Source of the DNA: Artemia franciscana
Lineage: Eukaryota > Arthropoda > Branchiopoda > Anostraca > Artemiidae
Direction: 5' to 3'
Length of the DNA: 64,000 bases
Assembly (NCBI RefSeq): GCF_032884065.1
Contig: NC_088881.1
Span: 2,352,001 to 2,416,000 of the forward strand
Part shown: in pieces, positions 41,164-51,464 of the stretch
Numbering within the stretch: the stretch's first letter is position 1
Layout: each line of letters starts with the position of its first letter
Translations under genes and position numbers: made by a program
The notes under the pieces: model-generated
Seen by the model: the letters and a program-made list of their open reading frames with translations, nothing else
Told to the model about the DNA's origin: nothing
Databases searched by the model: none

Positions 41164-41779
41164 AATTAAGACTTGATCTATAGTATAAGGAACATAAAAA
41201 TCCAGGATAGGAACTTCTTATTGATAGAATTATTTCTTTCTGTTTTTTTTTCACCAGTATTTTTTACTTTCATTTAAAAGATAAGCCAAATAGATGAAAC
41301 TTCCACTTTGACACCCTAAACCTTAGAAATAAACAATTAGACTGATAAATTTTCACTTTGGCACCCAAACCTTACAAATAAACGATCAGATTGATACACT
41401 ATAGTAATACACCAAGAGTTCAACCAAAAAAAGAAGAAAAAAAAACAATACCCAGAAAAAAGAGACAGATTCAAAAATCATACTTCCTAAAAAGGATTTC
41501 TTAATTATTTCCTTACAAAAAAAATGTCACCAATATTTTATATTATGAACAAAATGGCTCCAGCTTTTGATCTTTCTATAAAGGAGGGGTAAAGGCAACT
41601 GCACTGAGACAAACAACGGAGTATTAACATTTATAGAGGAGTGAGTGGTATAGTCATGAACAGGGGCGTAGCCCCAGCATTTTTATTGGGAGGTGGGGCA
41701 AGAGCTGGTCCACATCCGGATAGTCAATGGTCATGGGCTATCATTTAGGGGGAGACAGAGGCGGTTCTGGCCTCTTCAA

Positions 41780-42000
41780 TTTGCTTGTACTTACTGTGAG
41801 TATTAAGTATTATTATATAAGTATTACATTAAGCAACTTACTGCTATCAACAACCTCTACTTTATTTTAATAAAGATAAAATATTTAAAACTACAAAATG
41901 ATTATAAATGTTATATTATTATTTCTAATTGTGCTCCTAAAATTTCTGTGCCCGGGGTGATTCCCCCTCAACCCATCTCCTCTAAAACCACCTATGGGGA
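41780..42000 (-). repeat. Dispersed repeat family E, copy 2
   Basis: Inverted relative to 9000-9175: CAATTTGCTTGTACTTACTG, ACTTTATTTTAATAAAGATA and CTAAAATTTCTGTGCCCGGG correspond to complements of the first copy. This copy has an extra AT-rich insertion. Confidence 0.6.
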
Positions 42001-42890
42001 AAGGGGTGTTAGAAAACTTGTAAAAAACACAAGCCTAAACGTATTTTAAAGATGTTTGAAAATTATGATACTTCCGTTCCGAAATTTCTCCCGTGAGTCT
42101 AAGGGAAAATCAAGTCTCTTTGTCTCAACGCATTGGACAATTGAAACTTCTATTTTGTTTATTTTTTCCTAAGGTGTGCACTTAAGGGCGAAAAAGAAAG
42201 GAAAAACAATTAAACCATAATAGTTAAATAGCTTAAGTGAATGAAGGTAATTGGAAAAGGACAAGAGGTGATCCTAAAACATACAAATGAAACATTCTAT
42301 CTATCTTGATTTTGAATTAAATCAAGATGCAGACATCAAGCTATGGCTAATTGGAGAAAAAGCGACGACAGATAGTCTCAGTGAGAGGCAAATCTGGCAT
42401 AAGCCTTCTTTCATAAAAATGATGCCATTTCACTTGTTGATAGATAAGTCTATGATCCATCTATCCATTCCATCCTAGGGCACGACTAAGGTAGATAGTC
42501 ATCAAACTAAGGGATGAATGATTCGATTGATTTTGAGTTGACTCTTGATAGAGAATGTCCACTGGACTTGAATGCAAAATGGGGGATTGAATTTGCTCGG
42601 ACTCAGAGGCAAACAAGTGACCTAAGCCTAAAAGGCTTGTCCACTTTTAGTTTCATGTGGAATACGTGTTATAGGATTGACAAATGACCAACAAGACCCG
42701 TGGACCTATAGGCACACGGGGGGACCTATAAGTTTCCAAGTGTTATGTTAAACAGCATGGTAAACGGCAGGAGTAAGTGTGACTCTCTTATTAGACAAAT
42801 ACTTGTGTACTAGCTTTTGAAAAGGCACGCCCGTCTAGAGTCTCAGGCAGGTAGACCAAGTTTTAGGATATCGATGCTGTAGAATATATC
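42000..42890. other. Unassigned sequence
   Basis: No supported gene, RNA or repeat beyond short ORFs without recognisable content. Confidence 0.45.
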
Positions 42891-42893
42891 TGT

Positions 42894-42896
<3 letters not shown>

Positions 42897-42986
<90 letters not shown>

Positions 42987-42987
42987 A
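42897..42987. repeat. (TA)n microsatellite
   Basis: About 90 bp of alternating TA with a GTA interruption near 42974. The 85-codon minus-strand ORF over it is artefactual. Confidence 0.97.
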
Positions 42988-42989
42988 TT

Positions 42990-45235
42990 GGGAAAGAATA
43001 TATAAAGAAAGAGTAAGAATCTAAAGGGGGTACAATCAAATGTGTCTTAGCAGTAAAAAAGTACCAGTTACAAAAAAAAAACAATTGAGAGCAAAGCTGG
43101 CTTATAATAAAAATTAGCAATAATTATGCCAGCTAGTTGTGTATGCCAAGAGAAAACCAAGTTATTTAAAAACTGTACATGCTTTCATTGTTGTAATTAG
43201 TTTCTAAGCATGAGCATCTAAGGATCAGGGTTGCCCCCCTCTTCTTTCTCAACCTCTTGCTCTTTATGCTAACATTTGACTGACTTTCTCATTCCTTCAA
43301 GAACAAATACTCTATCAAAGGCACAAAAGGAGTAACATACTTTCTATAAGAGCCTGTTTCCCATAATGGATCAAGAATGGAGGGGGTATAATTGCTAGCT
43401 CACAGCTAAAATCTAAGAGCAACACCAGTATTAAAGTCAGATTTGGATATTAGTGCTGTAGTCCCACTCTACAGAAGGAAACACTATAAAATTCTGGAAA
43501 CTACTTTAAGACATTCAAAATACTCACTAATACCAAGCCTCAAGGCATGCTAATAAACCTTTCCCTCGCCCCTAATGGTTAGATATATACCCTAATTATG
43601 TATATGCAATGAATTTCCCATATGTGATTCTTCTCTTAAAGTCAATTTAATGTCAATAAAGCTGTACAATAGGAAATTCCACTGTGCATTTTATACAAAT
43701 TGGGGTATATTTGACCATTAAGAGAGGAGGGGGGGAATTTATTGGTACATCTTAAGGAATAACAGGAATAAGTATTTTAAAATCTTGTAATTTAGTTTTA
43801 TTTTTTTTTAGGAGTTCCTTCTGGAGAGTGGGAATTTACCACTAATGCCCATATTTGATTTCAATTTGGTTCTACAACTGTCTAAATGCATGTCCATCAT
43901 TAATCATTTATCATTTATCAATGCTATAGAATCTATTTTGCTAAAATTCAAGATTAAATATTTTTGTTGATCTTTGAAAAATGAGTGAGGTAGATGAAAC
44001 TTCCAGTAATGAATTGAGAGACTTACAGATTCCTTGGGAAGATATTTTGTAGTACCCACCTCTGTTAATTCTTCTTTCATATTGCATTGACCTTCAATGT
44101 CCTTTAACAATCTTAGTAGCCTATTATAGAAATGAAACGTTGAGAAACAGAATAACTGGTCAAATGACGCAAAAAAAAAGTGTTTTGAACCTCATATCTT
44201 TACTCAATCTTGGTTGATAAGGATTTGTAGCCTGAATCTACTGCTTAAATTTAGGGAGGGAACCTTGATATGGCTTGACTCCAGTTGAAATACTAGGAAT
44301 TACGTTTTTGGTGAAGTTCTAGCTGAGATATGTCTTGCTATACTGGAATGTAGTCAAGTTAGTTATATGAAAGGTCCAGAAGGAACCTAGGGTTAGGAAT
44401 ATATACTTGGAAGATACTTCTAAGCTGCTACCTCTACCTTTCCTAATTGCATGGGCATTGCAAAAGCCTTTTACCTTGAATATGTATTTTCAATGTCTTT
44501 TATATTGGCTCTGGTTTTTAAAATACAATTCCTTATTTACAAATCCTTAAAACAATGTAGACTTTGGAATAAGCAAAGGAATGAGGCTCAAAACAATTTC
44601 TTTGTCTCTCAATTGAGCAGTAAATTTATTTCTCAAGGTTGTACTATTATAGGACAAAGATTACAAAAGGGTCAGTTTCCCATTGGAGGGGATAATGTGG
44701 AGGAAGGGACTTCTTCGAAGTACCTTCCCCAGAGATTTATATGTCTATTGATCTATTCCTGAGAATTCCATTGGCCAAACTCAACTACTCTTGAAGATCA
44801 ACAAAAGCCCTTAATCTAGAATTTTAGCTTAAATTGCTGATTTTTTTTTCTTATCTAGCTAAACTACTTTCCAACACAGTAAAATGACCATTGTCTAAGG
44901 CCTTTTTTGCTAGTTGGACAGCAAAGCTGGCTTAGCCTTCCATTACCTATTTTCATTAGTCACAACTAGCTGAAAGCTGCCAGACAATTATTGCCAAGAA
45001 GACAAAAACTGAATAGACATGGAAAGCCAATACAGAATTGTAGTGATTTCAAATTATTACACTTATGACTTTAATAGAACTTGTAATTTTGACTTTTTTC
45101 ACTTCAAGAAATGAATAGCATTTTTGAAAATTTTGCAAGATAATGATAAAAACCATTTACTAATCCCTGTTTATGCATAGAAATAGATTATAACATTGGA
45201 AGGCATCTTTATGGTACCCTTGTGACAGGTGAAGC
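42990..45235. other. Unassigned sequence with small repeat pieces
   Basis: A family A scrap (TTGCTCTTTATGCTAACATTTG region, 43250-43275) and a family C piece (43575-43720) are visible. The 103-codon plus-strand ORF at 44451-44762 has no recognisable domain. Confidence 0.4.
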
Positions 45236-45237
45236 TT

Positions 45238-45330
45238 GTGAAGCAAGAATCACAAAAAGGCAAAAACAATGAAATATGAGGTTAGAAGATATATGACAAC
45301 AAATAAAAACAAGTTATACCTCATTACTTA
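45238..45330 (-). repeat. Single inverted copy of the 69-bp minisatellite unit
   Basis: GCAAGAATCACAAAAAGGCA and GAGGTTAGAAGATATATGAC correspond to the complement of the array unit at 45640-45960, so one unit lies in opposite orientation before the array. Confidence 0.6.
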
Positions 45331-45389
45331 AGAACCCAAGAATAATGTAATCATTGTGATTTGTTGTGAGTCTTGCTGTTCCATATGTT

Positions 45390-45960
45390 ATAACTACATA
45401 TTTCTTTGTTCTTCACTTCTGGTTTTGATTTGTTCTGATCCTTGTTGTTTGAGTTCAATCAATTTATTATTCACATATACATGTATATATTTGGCATTAC
45501 ATTAGCTTACAGACATTAGCTTACATTACAATTACACATTAGCTTAACCATCATGTTATCCTTAAGTTTTAAGTCAAGAGCAGTCACTTTTTTTGTATTT
45601 GCTGTGATTCTTGATATTGCATATGTTATAACCAAATAATTTCTTTGCTTTTCACTTTTGTCTTTGAGTTGTTCTGATCCCTGTTGTTGCATGTTTTGTA
45701 ACAGCATATTTCTTTTGTTCTTCATTATGTTTTTGACTTGTTGTAATTCTTGCTGCTACTTATCTTCTAACCACACATTTCTTTGTTCTTCATGTTTGTT
45801 TCTTACTTGTTGTGATTCTTACTGTCACACATCTTCTAACAATATATTGCTTTGTTTTTCACTTCTGTTAATGACTTGTTTAATTGTTGCTGCTGCTTAT
45901 CTTCTTACCATATACTTCTTTGTTCTTCAATTTTTTTTTACTAATTACAATTTCTTTTGT
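45390..45960 (+). repeat. 69-bp degenerate minisatellite
   Basis: The word TTTCTTTGTTCTTCA recurs at about 45401, 45640, 45709, 45778, 45847 and 45915, giving a 69-bp period in the second part. Between copies lie TTGTTGTGATTCTTGCTGCT-type and TATCTTCTAACCA-type words. The period is 23 codons, so an ORF of 121 codons appears on the plus strand, but stops occur in the other copies and no protein is evident. Confidence 0.75.
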
Positions 45961-46537
45961 CACAAGTATTCTAACCACCCATTTGGGAGTATCCTCTTGC
46001 TCTTGTCTATTTTGATGGTCTAGTTTTGTTCATTTTGAGAAATAGTTAGTTTAGAATTTTGTCCTCTAGATATTATGGAACTGCTTAAAATGCATTTTGC
46101 AAATACAATTATTACACCTGGTATTTTAAACTTAGCTATATTTATTTTGTAACCTTGCTTGCAACCTAGATACTAAAAATGACAAAATCACTAATGGGGC
46201 GGGGGGGGGTGATGTAATTTATTTTCTTGAAAAGTTATGATAAATATGATATTGCTCATATGATAATTTTCCAAAATTAAGGCTCTAGAAAAATTTTCTA
46301 GACCCTGGCAAAATGTGTTTCTCAGCATTTAGAGGGGGAAAAATTTACATTTTTTTTATTTTTTACACCAATACCATAAAAAGACATTTTTAAATGAAAA
46401 TACACCAAAATTTCTTTTAAAAAATCTATGGGAGGGGGAAGGGATTATTGTAGTACAGTACTAAATTGATACCAATTTCTATAAGGCATAATTTGCAATC
46501 AATAAAAAGTTGGCAATTCTGAGATCCAAGCTCTTGG

Positions 46538-46868
46538 GCTACAGTGGACATCGCATGGGCTCCACTATGTTTCTGTGAAAAAAACAACCTAAAAACAAGG
46601 GCACCCATAAGATGGACCTGCTAAAATAATAAATAGGCATACTAACTAGGAACTGTTTGCAAAAGCTGACCATTTCCTTACACTGAAAGTGGACATGTGC
46701 TCACGTACGACAGTGGACATCGCATGTGCTCCACTATAATTTCTGTGAAAAAAAACCCATAAAAACAAGAGTACCCATAAGGTGGACCTGCTACAATAAT
46801 AAATAGGCATAGTCTACTAACTAGGTTCTGTTTGCTTGTACTGAAATTTCCTTGCACTGAAAGGGGAC
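46538..46868 (-). repeat. Satellite units in left arm (about 2, inverted)
   Basis: Reverse complement of the 170-bp satellite: ACAGTGGACATCGCATGGGC at 46541, then CTTTGTTTTT-type and GCATACTAACTAGGAACTGT words, and a second unit from ACGACAGTGGACATCGCATG (46706). The outer end stops right after the CGATGTCCACTGT complement. Confidence 0.9.
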
Positions 46869-47540
46869 GACATTGTCATTGTGAATGTGTACCTGCTGAA
46901 AAACTAAAGAGAGATAAGTTCTAAAAAGACAAAACAGAATTTGTGCTAGCATACAAGAAATTGGAAAAATGAGGGATTGAAATTAGAGACTCGCATCTCC
47001 ATTGGGTGTTGTTGGAGGACTTTAATTGTGACTTGTTAAAAATTGATAATTCACGTACGGCTCTGCTTCTTAGCCTGATTCCAAATGGAAGTGCTCTTCC
47101 ACTCAAATTTGCTAATTTTATATATATTATATATGTATAATATAATTATAACAACATATGATTTTATATTTTATATTTATACACCCCTCAAGATCATTGT
47201 CTAGCCTTGATCACATGGTTGTTTCCAGTAGTATTGCCATCCGTGCAGTAAGTATAACTGTGCTTAATGATTTTGTCGTCTCCAATCATTTGCCATTGTC
47301 TTTTAGTATTTTCAGTATTTTCCGAGAGGGAACTTTTTGGGGGAAGGGGGAAGCCTAACACCACCGATTTAAATCTTTCGTCATGTTGGCGGTGATTAGT
47401 TTAATTATTTTTGTGCTAAAGTGTGCAAATGCTATGTCACAAATTCCAAGTGGTCACAGTACGAAGTCGCTAGAGTCACTCGAGAGTACTCTTCCTCCAT
47501 TTTATCTTTTCATGTTGCATTAGTTGTTCCTTATACTAAA
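46869..47540 (+). repeat. Left inverted arm, non-satellite part with LINE endonuclease remnant
   Basis: Inverted copy of 50788-51459; paired coordinates add to about 98328. Two frames carry pieces resembling a LINE endonuclease: a DFNCDLL-like block (DFNCDLLKIDN with the Gly/Asp change, about 47020) and, after a frameshift in an AT-rich spot, SSLDHMVVSSSIAIRAVSI and VSNHLPLSFSI, close to the SDHLPL-type end of the domain. The identification is moderate because key residues are altered (SNH for SDH). Confidence 0.7.
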
Positions 47541-47869
47541 ATACATTTAAAAAACACTCCGTGGCACTCCGTGCTCCAGTAAGTCAAGAATCGAAGTGGC
47601 ATACTGTAGTACCATGAACTAAGGTCGATATACTCCAGTACAAGTATTGCATTCATGATCATCTCGCAAAAATAAAGACACCATTTCAGCTTCTCCAAAA
47701 TAGTTCCGACTTCAATTGATGAAACTCGCTCAAAATAAATATGTATACGTCAATTATTTTGCACGCCTTATTAAGAGCGGAAAAGGAGTTTTTCTCTCAC
47801 ACTGAAGCATGAATTGGATCCCAAGTGAAGGGCTGGTCATAGAATTAACTTTTTCTTGAGGCTTGAATT

Positions 47870-48115
47870 AGTTTTCAAATTTTTTGGATTTATGTACACC
47901 CTTATACCTTTCTCTTTCCCCAAAAAATGTTTCAAACACTCACATTTATTTATTTTAACCAAATTTTTCCTAATTCCCTTTTTCTTATTTTGATTCTTTC
48001 TAATTTTTTTTTTTTAGATTTCCGTACACTCCTATATCTTTATGTTTCCCCGAAAAATATTTAAAACCCTTCCTTTTAATTATTTAGCCCGATTTTTTCC
48101 CATTCCATACATGGT
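47870..48115 (+). repeat. Two diverged tandem copies, about 137 bp
   Basis: TTTGGATTTATGTACACCCT ... CCCCAAAAAATGTTTCAAAC and TTTAGATTTCCGTACACTCC ... CCCCGAAAAATATTTAAAAC are paralogous segments in the spacer of the large inverted structure. Confidence 0.65.
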
Positions 48116-48324
48116 ACACTATCCTATCAACACAGGTGACCCACTTTTTATCCTTCATAAAGAAAGTAATAATTATAGAAATAATAATAAGAAGTAAGAA
48201 GTAAGAAAGAGAAATAAGAAAGAGTAAGAGTAGAAAGTATTAATAGCAATAACGCTGGATCTGCAACGCACCCTTCCGTTCATAATTTTAAGTTTTCACA
48301 TTTTTAAATTGCAGCAGCAAAAAA

Positions 48325-48800
48325 CCTTATTAATGTAAAAAATTTCAACTTTTAAGAATTCTGGGGTTTAAATATTACAACTTCAAGTAATACCTTTCTA
48401 CTTCATAATTTATTAAATTTTTCACATTTCTTACTTTTTCAGAATTTCGACAAAACATTTTTATGTCAGAAATTTCAACTTCTTAAGAATTTAATTGTCT
48501 CAAATTCACATTTCTTCAAGTAAACACTTATTACTTATTTTTTTTTCCACTTTTGGTAGCAATTTCTACTTTATTCCAATCGCAATAGAAAAACTGCTTT
48601 CATATATAAAACTTCCAGCTTTTAAGAATTTCAGAATTTAAACTTCCCATTCTTCAAGTAAAGTCTTTCTACTTTAAAATTCATGATTTTCAAAATTTTC
48701 ACTTTTTTTCGAATTTCGTTAACAACCCCCTTTTATGTAAAACAATTCCCGACTCTTAAAAATTCGGTATTCCATTTTCAAATTTATGCAACTAGACTTT
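48325..48800 (+). repeat. Degenerate tandem repeat, about 130 bp, four units
   Basis: ATTTCAACTTTTAAGAATTC and variants recur at about 48339, 48469, 48611 and 48747, each followed by TTCTTCAAGTAAA-like and AATTTTTCACTTTTT-like words. Spacing is roughly 126-140 bp. Confidence 0.6.
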
Positions 48801-49554
48801 ATAAAACAGAAAATTCAAAACTTTAAGATTTTAAAACTTTAGAAGATAAGACTGAAAAAGACAGAATCGCGTGAAAATAATTTTAAAAACATAGATCTAC
48901 AAAATTTTCGTATGTTAGAAAATTTTTCATCTAAAACAATGCAACTTGTACCAATACGACGGCGGTGAGTTATTTTTAAACTTAATGAAGAAGCTGAAAA
49001 ATAAATTCGAATTAAATCTGAATCGAATGATAAAAGCGGAGAAGCAAATTGAGCTTCAACTGATCAGTGATAAAAAGGGCTAATCCAGACAGTTAACTTA
49101 GAGCGTCAAACGCAGGCAAATTATAGGTTCAAGTCCAGATCTTACAAAATCAAACGTATTTTCATGCTCCTAAGAATGACGAATAAAACATATTTCATTT
49201 CTTTCCTTTTATCTGAAGTGAAATATCCTTAGGAAATATCTGAAATTTTAACTATTGAAATTATAATCTACTAGTAAACTCTACATATGGTATTGACTAC
49301 AGTAGAAAAAAATGAGTTACTTCTAGGTCAGGATCAGAAATAGATGGTCCAAATGGATCATAAATTGGCACAATTTTTGTACAAAGTGACGGTGCGATCA
49401 ATTTTAAAAACTTCTTCACATCCTCGATTCGTTCGTCCACTGGTTTAATTAGCTCAAAAAGAGTCTTGCCTGAAACAGAAATCTGATTCTAACTAGGAGC
49501 CATGAGATTAAAGGGACATATTGACATAAAAACAATCTGTCAAATTATTTATAA

Positions 49555-49585
49555 CTAGCTGTTGGTGGGGCGCTTCGCGCCCCCC
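49555..49585 (-). other. Helitron 3' terminal hairpin and CTAG end
   Basis: On the plus strand it reads A|CTAGCTGTTGGTGGGGCGCT TCGCGCCCC. The stem GGGGCGC/GCGCCCC has a TT/AA-containing loop (GGGCGCTTCGCGCCC region) and lies 10-11 nt from the CTAG end. Confidence 0.85.
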
Positions 49586-49666
49586 CCCAAGCCCCCCCGC
49601 GCGCGTAAATCGGTACGCGCCATATTAGTTACGCGCCATTGTAGTTGTGTCCCTGTGTCCCACCTG

Positions 49667-49671
<5 letters not shown>

Positions 49672-49722
<51 letters not shown>
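49672..49722. repeat. (TA)n-(TG)n compound microsatellite
   Basis: TA repeat followed by TG repeat inside the Helitron 3' region. In the second 3' end at 50307 the corresponding place reads GAGAGATAGA, showing variable length. Confidence 0.95.
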
Positions 49723-49723
<1 letters not shown>

Positions 49724-49730
49724 TTTTAAC

Positions 49731-49880
49731 TGCGTAAAACATGCGAATATACAACATTCTTCGCTGTCCCATTGTCTATGCATATAAATAGATTGTCAGG
49801 TTTACTGACTCTTGAACATGCAACATATGATTGTCCATGGGAAAAACAATCCGTATTCAGATCTATACCTCATTATTCTA
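49731..49880 (-). pseudogene. Helitron helicase tail, copy 2
   Basis: The minus-strand frame reads GIDLNTDCFSHGQSYVACSR then VSKPDNLFICIDNG and AKNVVYSHVLRS-stop, as in copy 1. The two in-frame stops before GIDLNT are also shared. The sequence then jumps straight into the minisatellite. Confidence 0.8.
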
Positions 49881-50180
49881 ATGATGTGTCCCTGTGTCCC
49901 GGTCGTCATTTATATTCCCTGTGTCCCGGTCGTCATTTGTGTCCCGGTGTCCCAGTTTGTAATTTCTCTTTGAGTGTCCCGGTCGTAATTTATATTCCCT
50001 GTGTCCCGGTCGTCATTTGTGTCCCGGTGTCCCGGTCTGTAATTTTTATTCAAACAATCCCTGTGTCCCGGTCGTCATTTATATATCCCGCCTGTGCCCC
50101 CGGCGTCCCCGTTGTAGTTGTGTCCCTGTGTCCCGGTCGTCATTTATATTCCCTGTGTCCCGGTCGTGATTTGTGTCAAG
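49880..50180. repeat. 27-bp minisatellite, copy 2
   Basis: Units of GTGTCCCGGTCGTCATTTAT plus ATTCCCT with the same 9-bp-deleted and 8-bp-added variants as at 3093-3720. The plus-strand PVSRSSFIFP frame and the minus-strand DRDTGNIND frame are both open across the core unit. Confidence 0.9.
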
Positions 50181-50192
50181 CGCCACCCCAAC

Positions 50193-50310
50193 ACCTAGTT
50201 GGTGGGGCGCTTCGCGCCACCCCCCTAGCCCCCCGCGCGCGTAAGTCGTTACGCGCCATATTAGTTACGCGCCATTGTAGTTGTGTCCCTGTGTCCCACC
50301 TGTGAAGAGA
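50193..50310 (-). mobile_element. Second Helitron 3' end, head to head with a partial one
   Basis: CTAGTTGGTGGGGCGCTTCG (50195-50214) and the following CGCGCGCGTAAGTCGTTACG to CCCACCTGTGAA repeat the 3' region of 49555-49670 in the same orientation. Immediately left, AAGCGCCACCCCAACACCTAG (as AAGCGCCACCCC / AACACCTAG, 50178-50198) looks like a plus-strand Helitron 3' end sharing the same CTAG. The right border (50308) continues into GAGAGATAGATTTTTT. Confidence 0.65.
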
Positions 50311-50787
50311 GATAGATTTTTTTAGAAAGTCCACATCAATAAAAAAATAGTTCTTTAAACAACCCACTACCAATGAAAGGTGTCTTCTTTTTTGCCAGCA
50401 TGTAAGAGATTTTGAAAGAGGCAATGGTGGACTTCTTAGAATTTTCCTCACATCTTTTGAAAATATCCTGTTTTGCAGTTAGACATCAATTTTTCAAATT
50501 AACCAAACAATATTCCTCCCAGTCCCAGTGTTAAAATTATAGGTTTGTTGTCTTATACTCGGTCCAGTCATTTTCGGCCTAAAGATGTAAAAAATAAATC
50601 AAAACACTGTGTGCATGCATATTGTCAAAAGGACTTGTCTAAAGAATGGATTTGGGTATTTTAGTTGGAACTTTCGGAGAATACTTAAACGGGAAGATCA
50701 ATTGACAGCAAGGTAATATGCATATTATTACACTTCTACCATTGTTATTTTTCCTAATACTACTACTGCTACTGTATAATGGAACAA

Positions 50788-51464
50788 CTGTATAAGGAAC
50801 AACTAATGCAACATGAAAAGATAAAATGGAGGAAGAGTACTCTCGAGTGACTCTAGCGACTTCGTACTGTGACCACTTGGAATTTGTGACATAGCATTTG
50901 CACACTTTAGCACAAAAATAATTAAACTAATCACCGCCAACATGACGAAAGATTTAAATCGGTGGTGTTAGGCTTCCCCCTTCCCCCAAAAAGTTCCCTC
51001 TCGGAAAATACTGAAAATACTAAAAGACAATGGCAAATGATTGGAGACGACAAAATCATTAAGCACAGTTATACTTACTGCACGGATGGCAATACTACTG
51101 GAAACAAGCATGTGATCAAGGCTAGACAATGATCTCGAGGGGTGTATAAATATAAAATATAAAATCATATGTTGTTATAATTATATTATACATATATAAT
51201 ATATATATAAAATTAGCAAATTTGAGTGGAAGAGCACTTTCATTTGGAATCAGGCTAAGAAGCAGAGCCGTACGTGAATTATCAATTTTTAACAAGCCAC
51301 AATTAAAGTCCTCCAACAACACCCAATGGAGATGCGAGGCTCTAATTTCAATCCCACATTTTTCCAATTTCTTGTATGCTAGCACAAATTCCGTTTTGTC
51401 TTTTTAAAACTTATCTCTCTTTAGTTTTTCAGCAGGTACACATTCACAATGACAATGTCGTCCC
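50788..51464 (-). repeat. Right inverted arm, non-satellite part with LINE endonuclease remnant
   Basis: Inverted copy of 46869-47540. On the minus strand the frame at 51385-51122 reads MLAYKKLEKCGIEIRA, LLEDFNCGLLKIDNSRTALL, and an overlapping shifted frame (51168-50968) gives SSLDHMLVSSSIAIRAVSI and VSNHLPLSFSI. The block layout resembles the second half of a LINE endonuclease. The two arms differ by only a few substitutions. Confidence 0.72.

Larger units (their letters stand above)
49555..50192 (-). mobile_element. Helitron 3' part, copy 2, with intact 3' terminus
   Basis: Minus strand order: minisatellite (50180-49880), helicase tail (49880-49731), GT/TA microsatellite, a GC-rich 3' region, then hairpin GGGCGCGAAGCGCCC and CCACCAACAGCTAG ending at 49555, followed by T. 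A GC-rich hairpin about 10 nt before a terminal CTRR, inserted next to T, is the classic Helitron 3' end. Compared with copy 1, the helicase block TINKAQGQS is deleted. Rep and most of the helicase are absent. Confidence 0.85.

Noticed and set aside
45658-46023. 121-codon Cys/Phe/Leu-rich ORF
   Set aside because: It is the 69-bp minisatellite read in one frame; other units carry stops.
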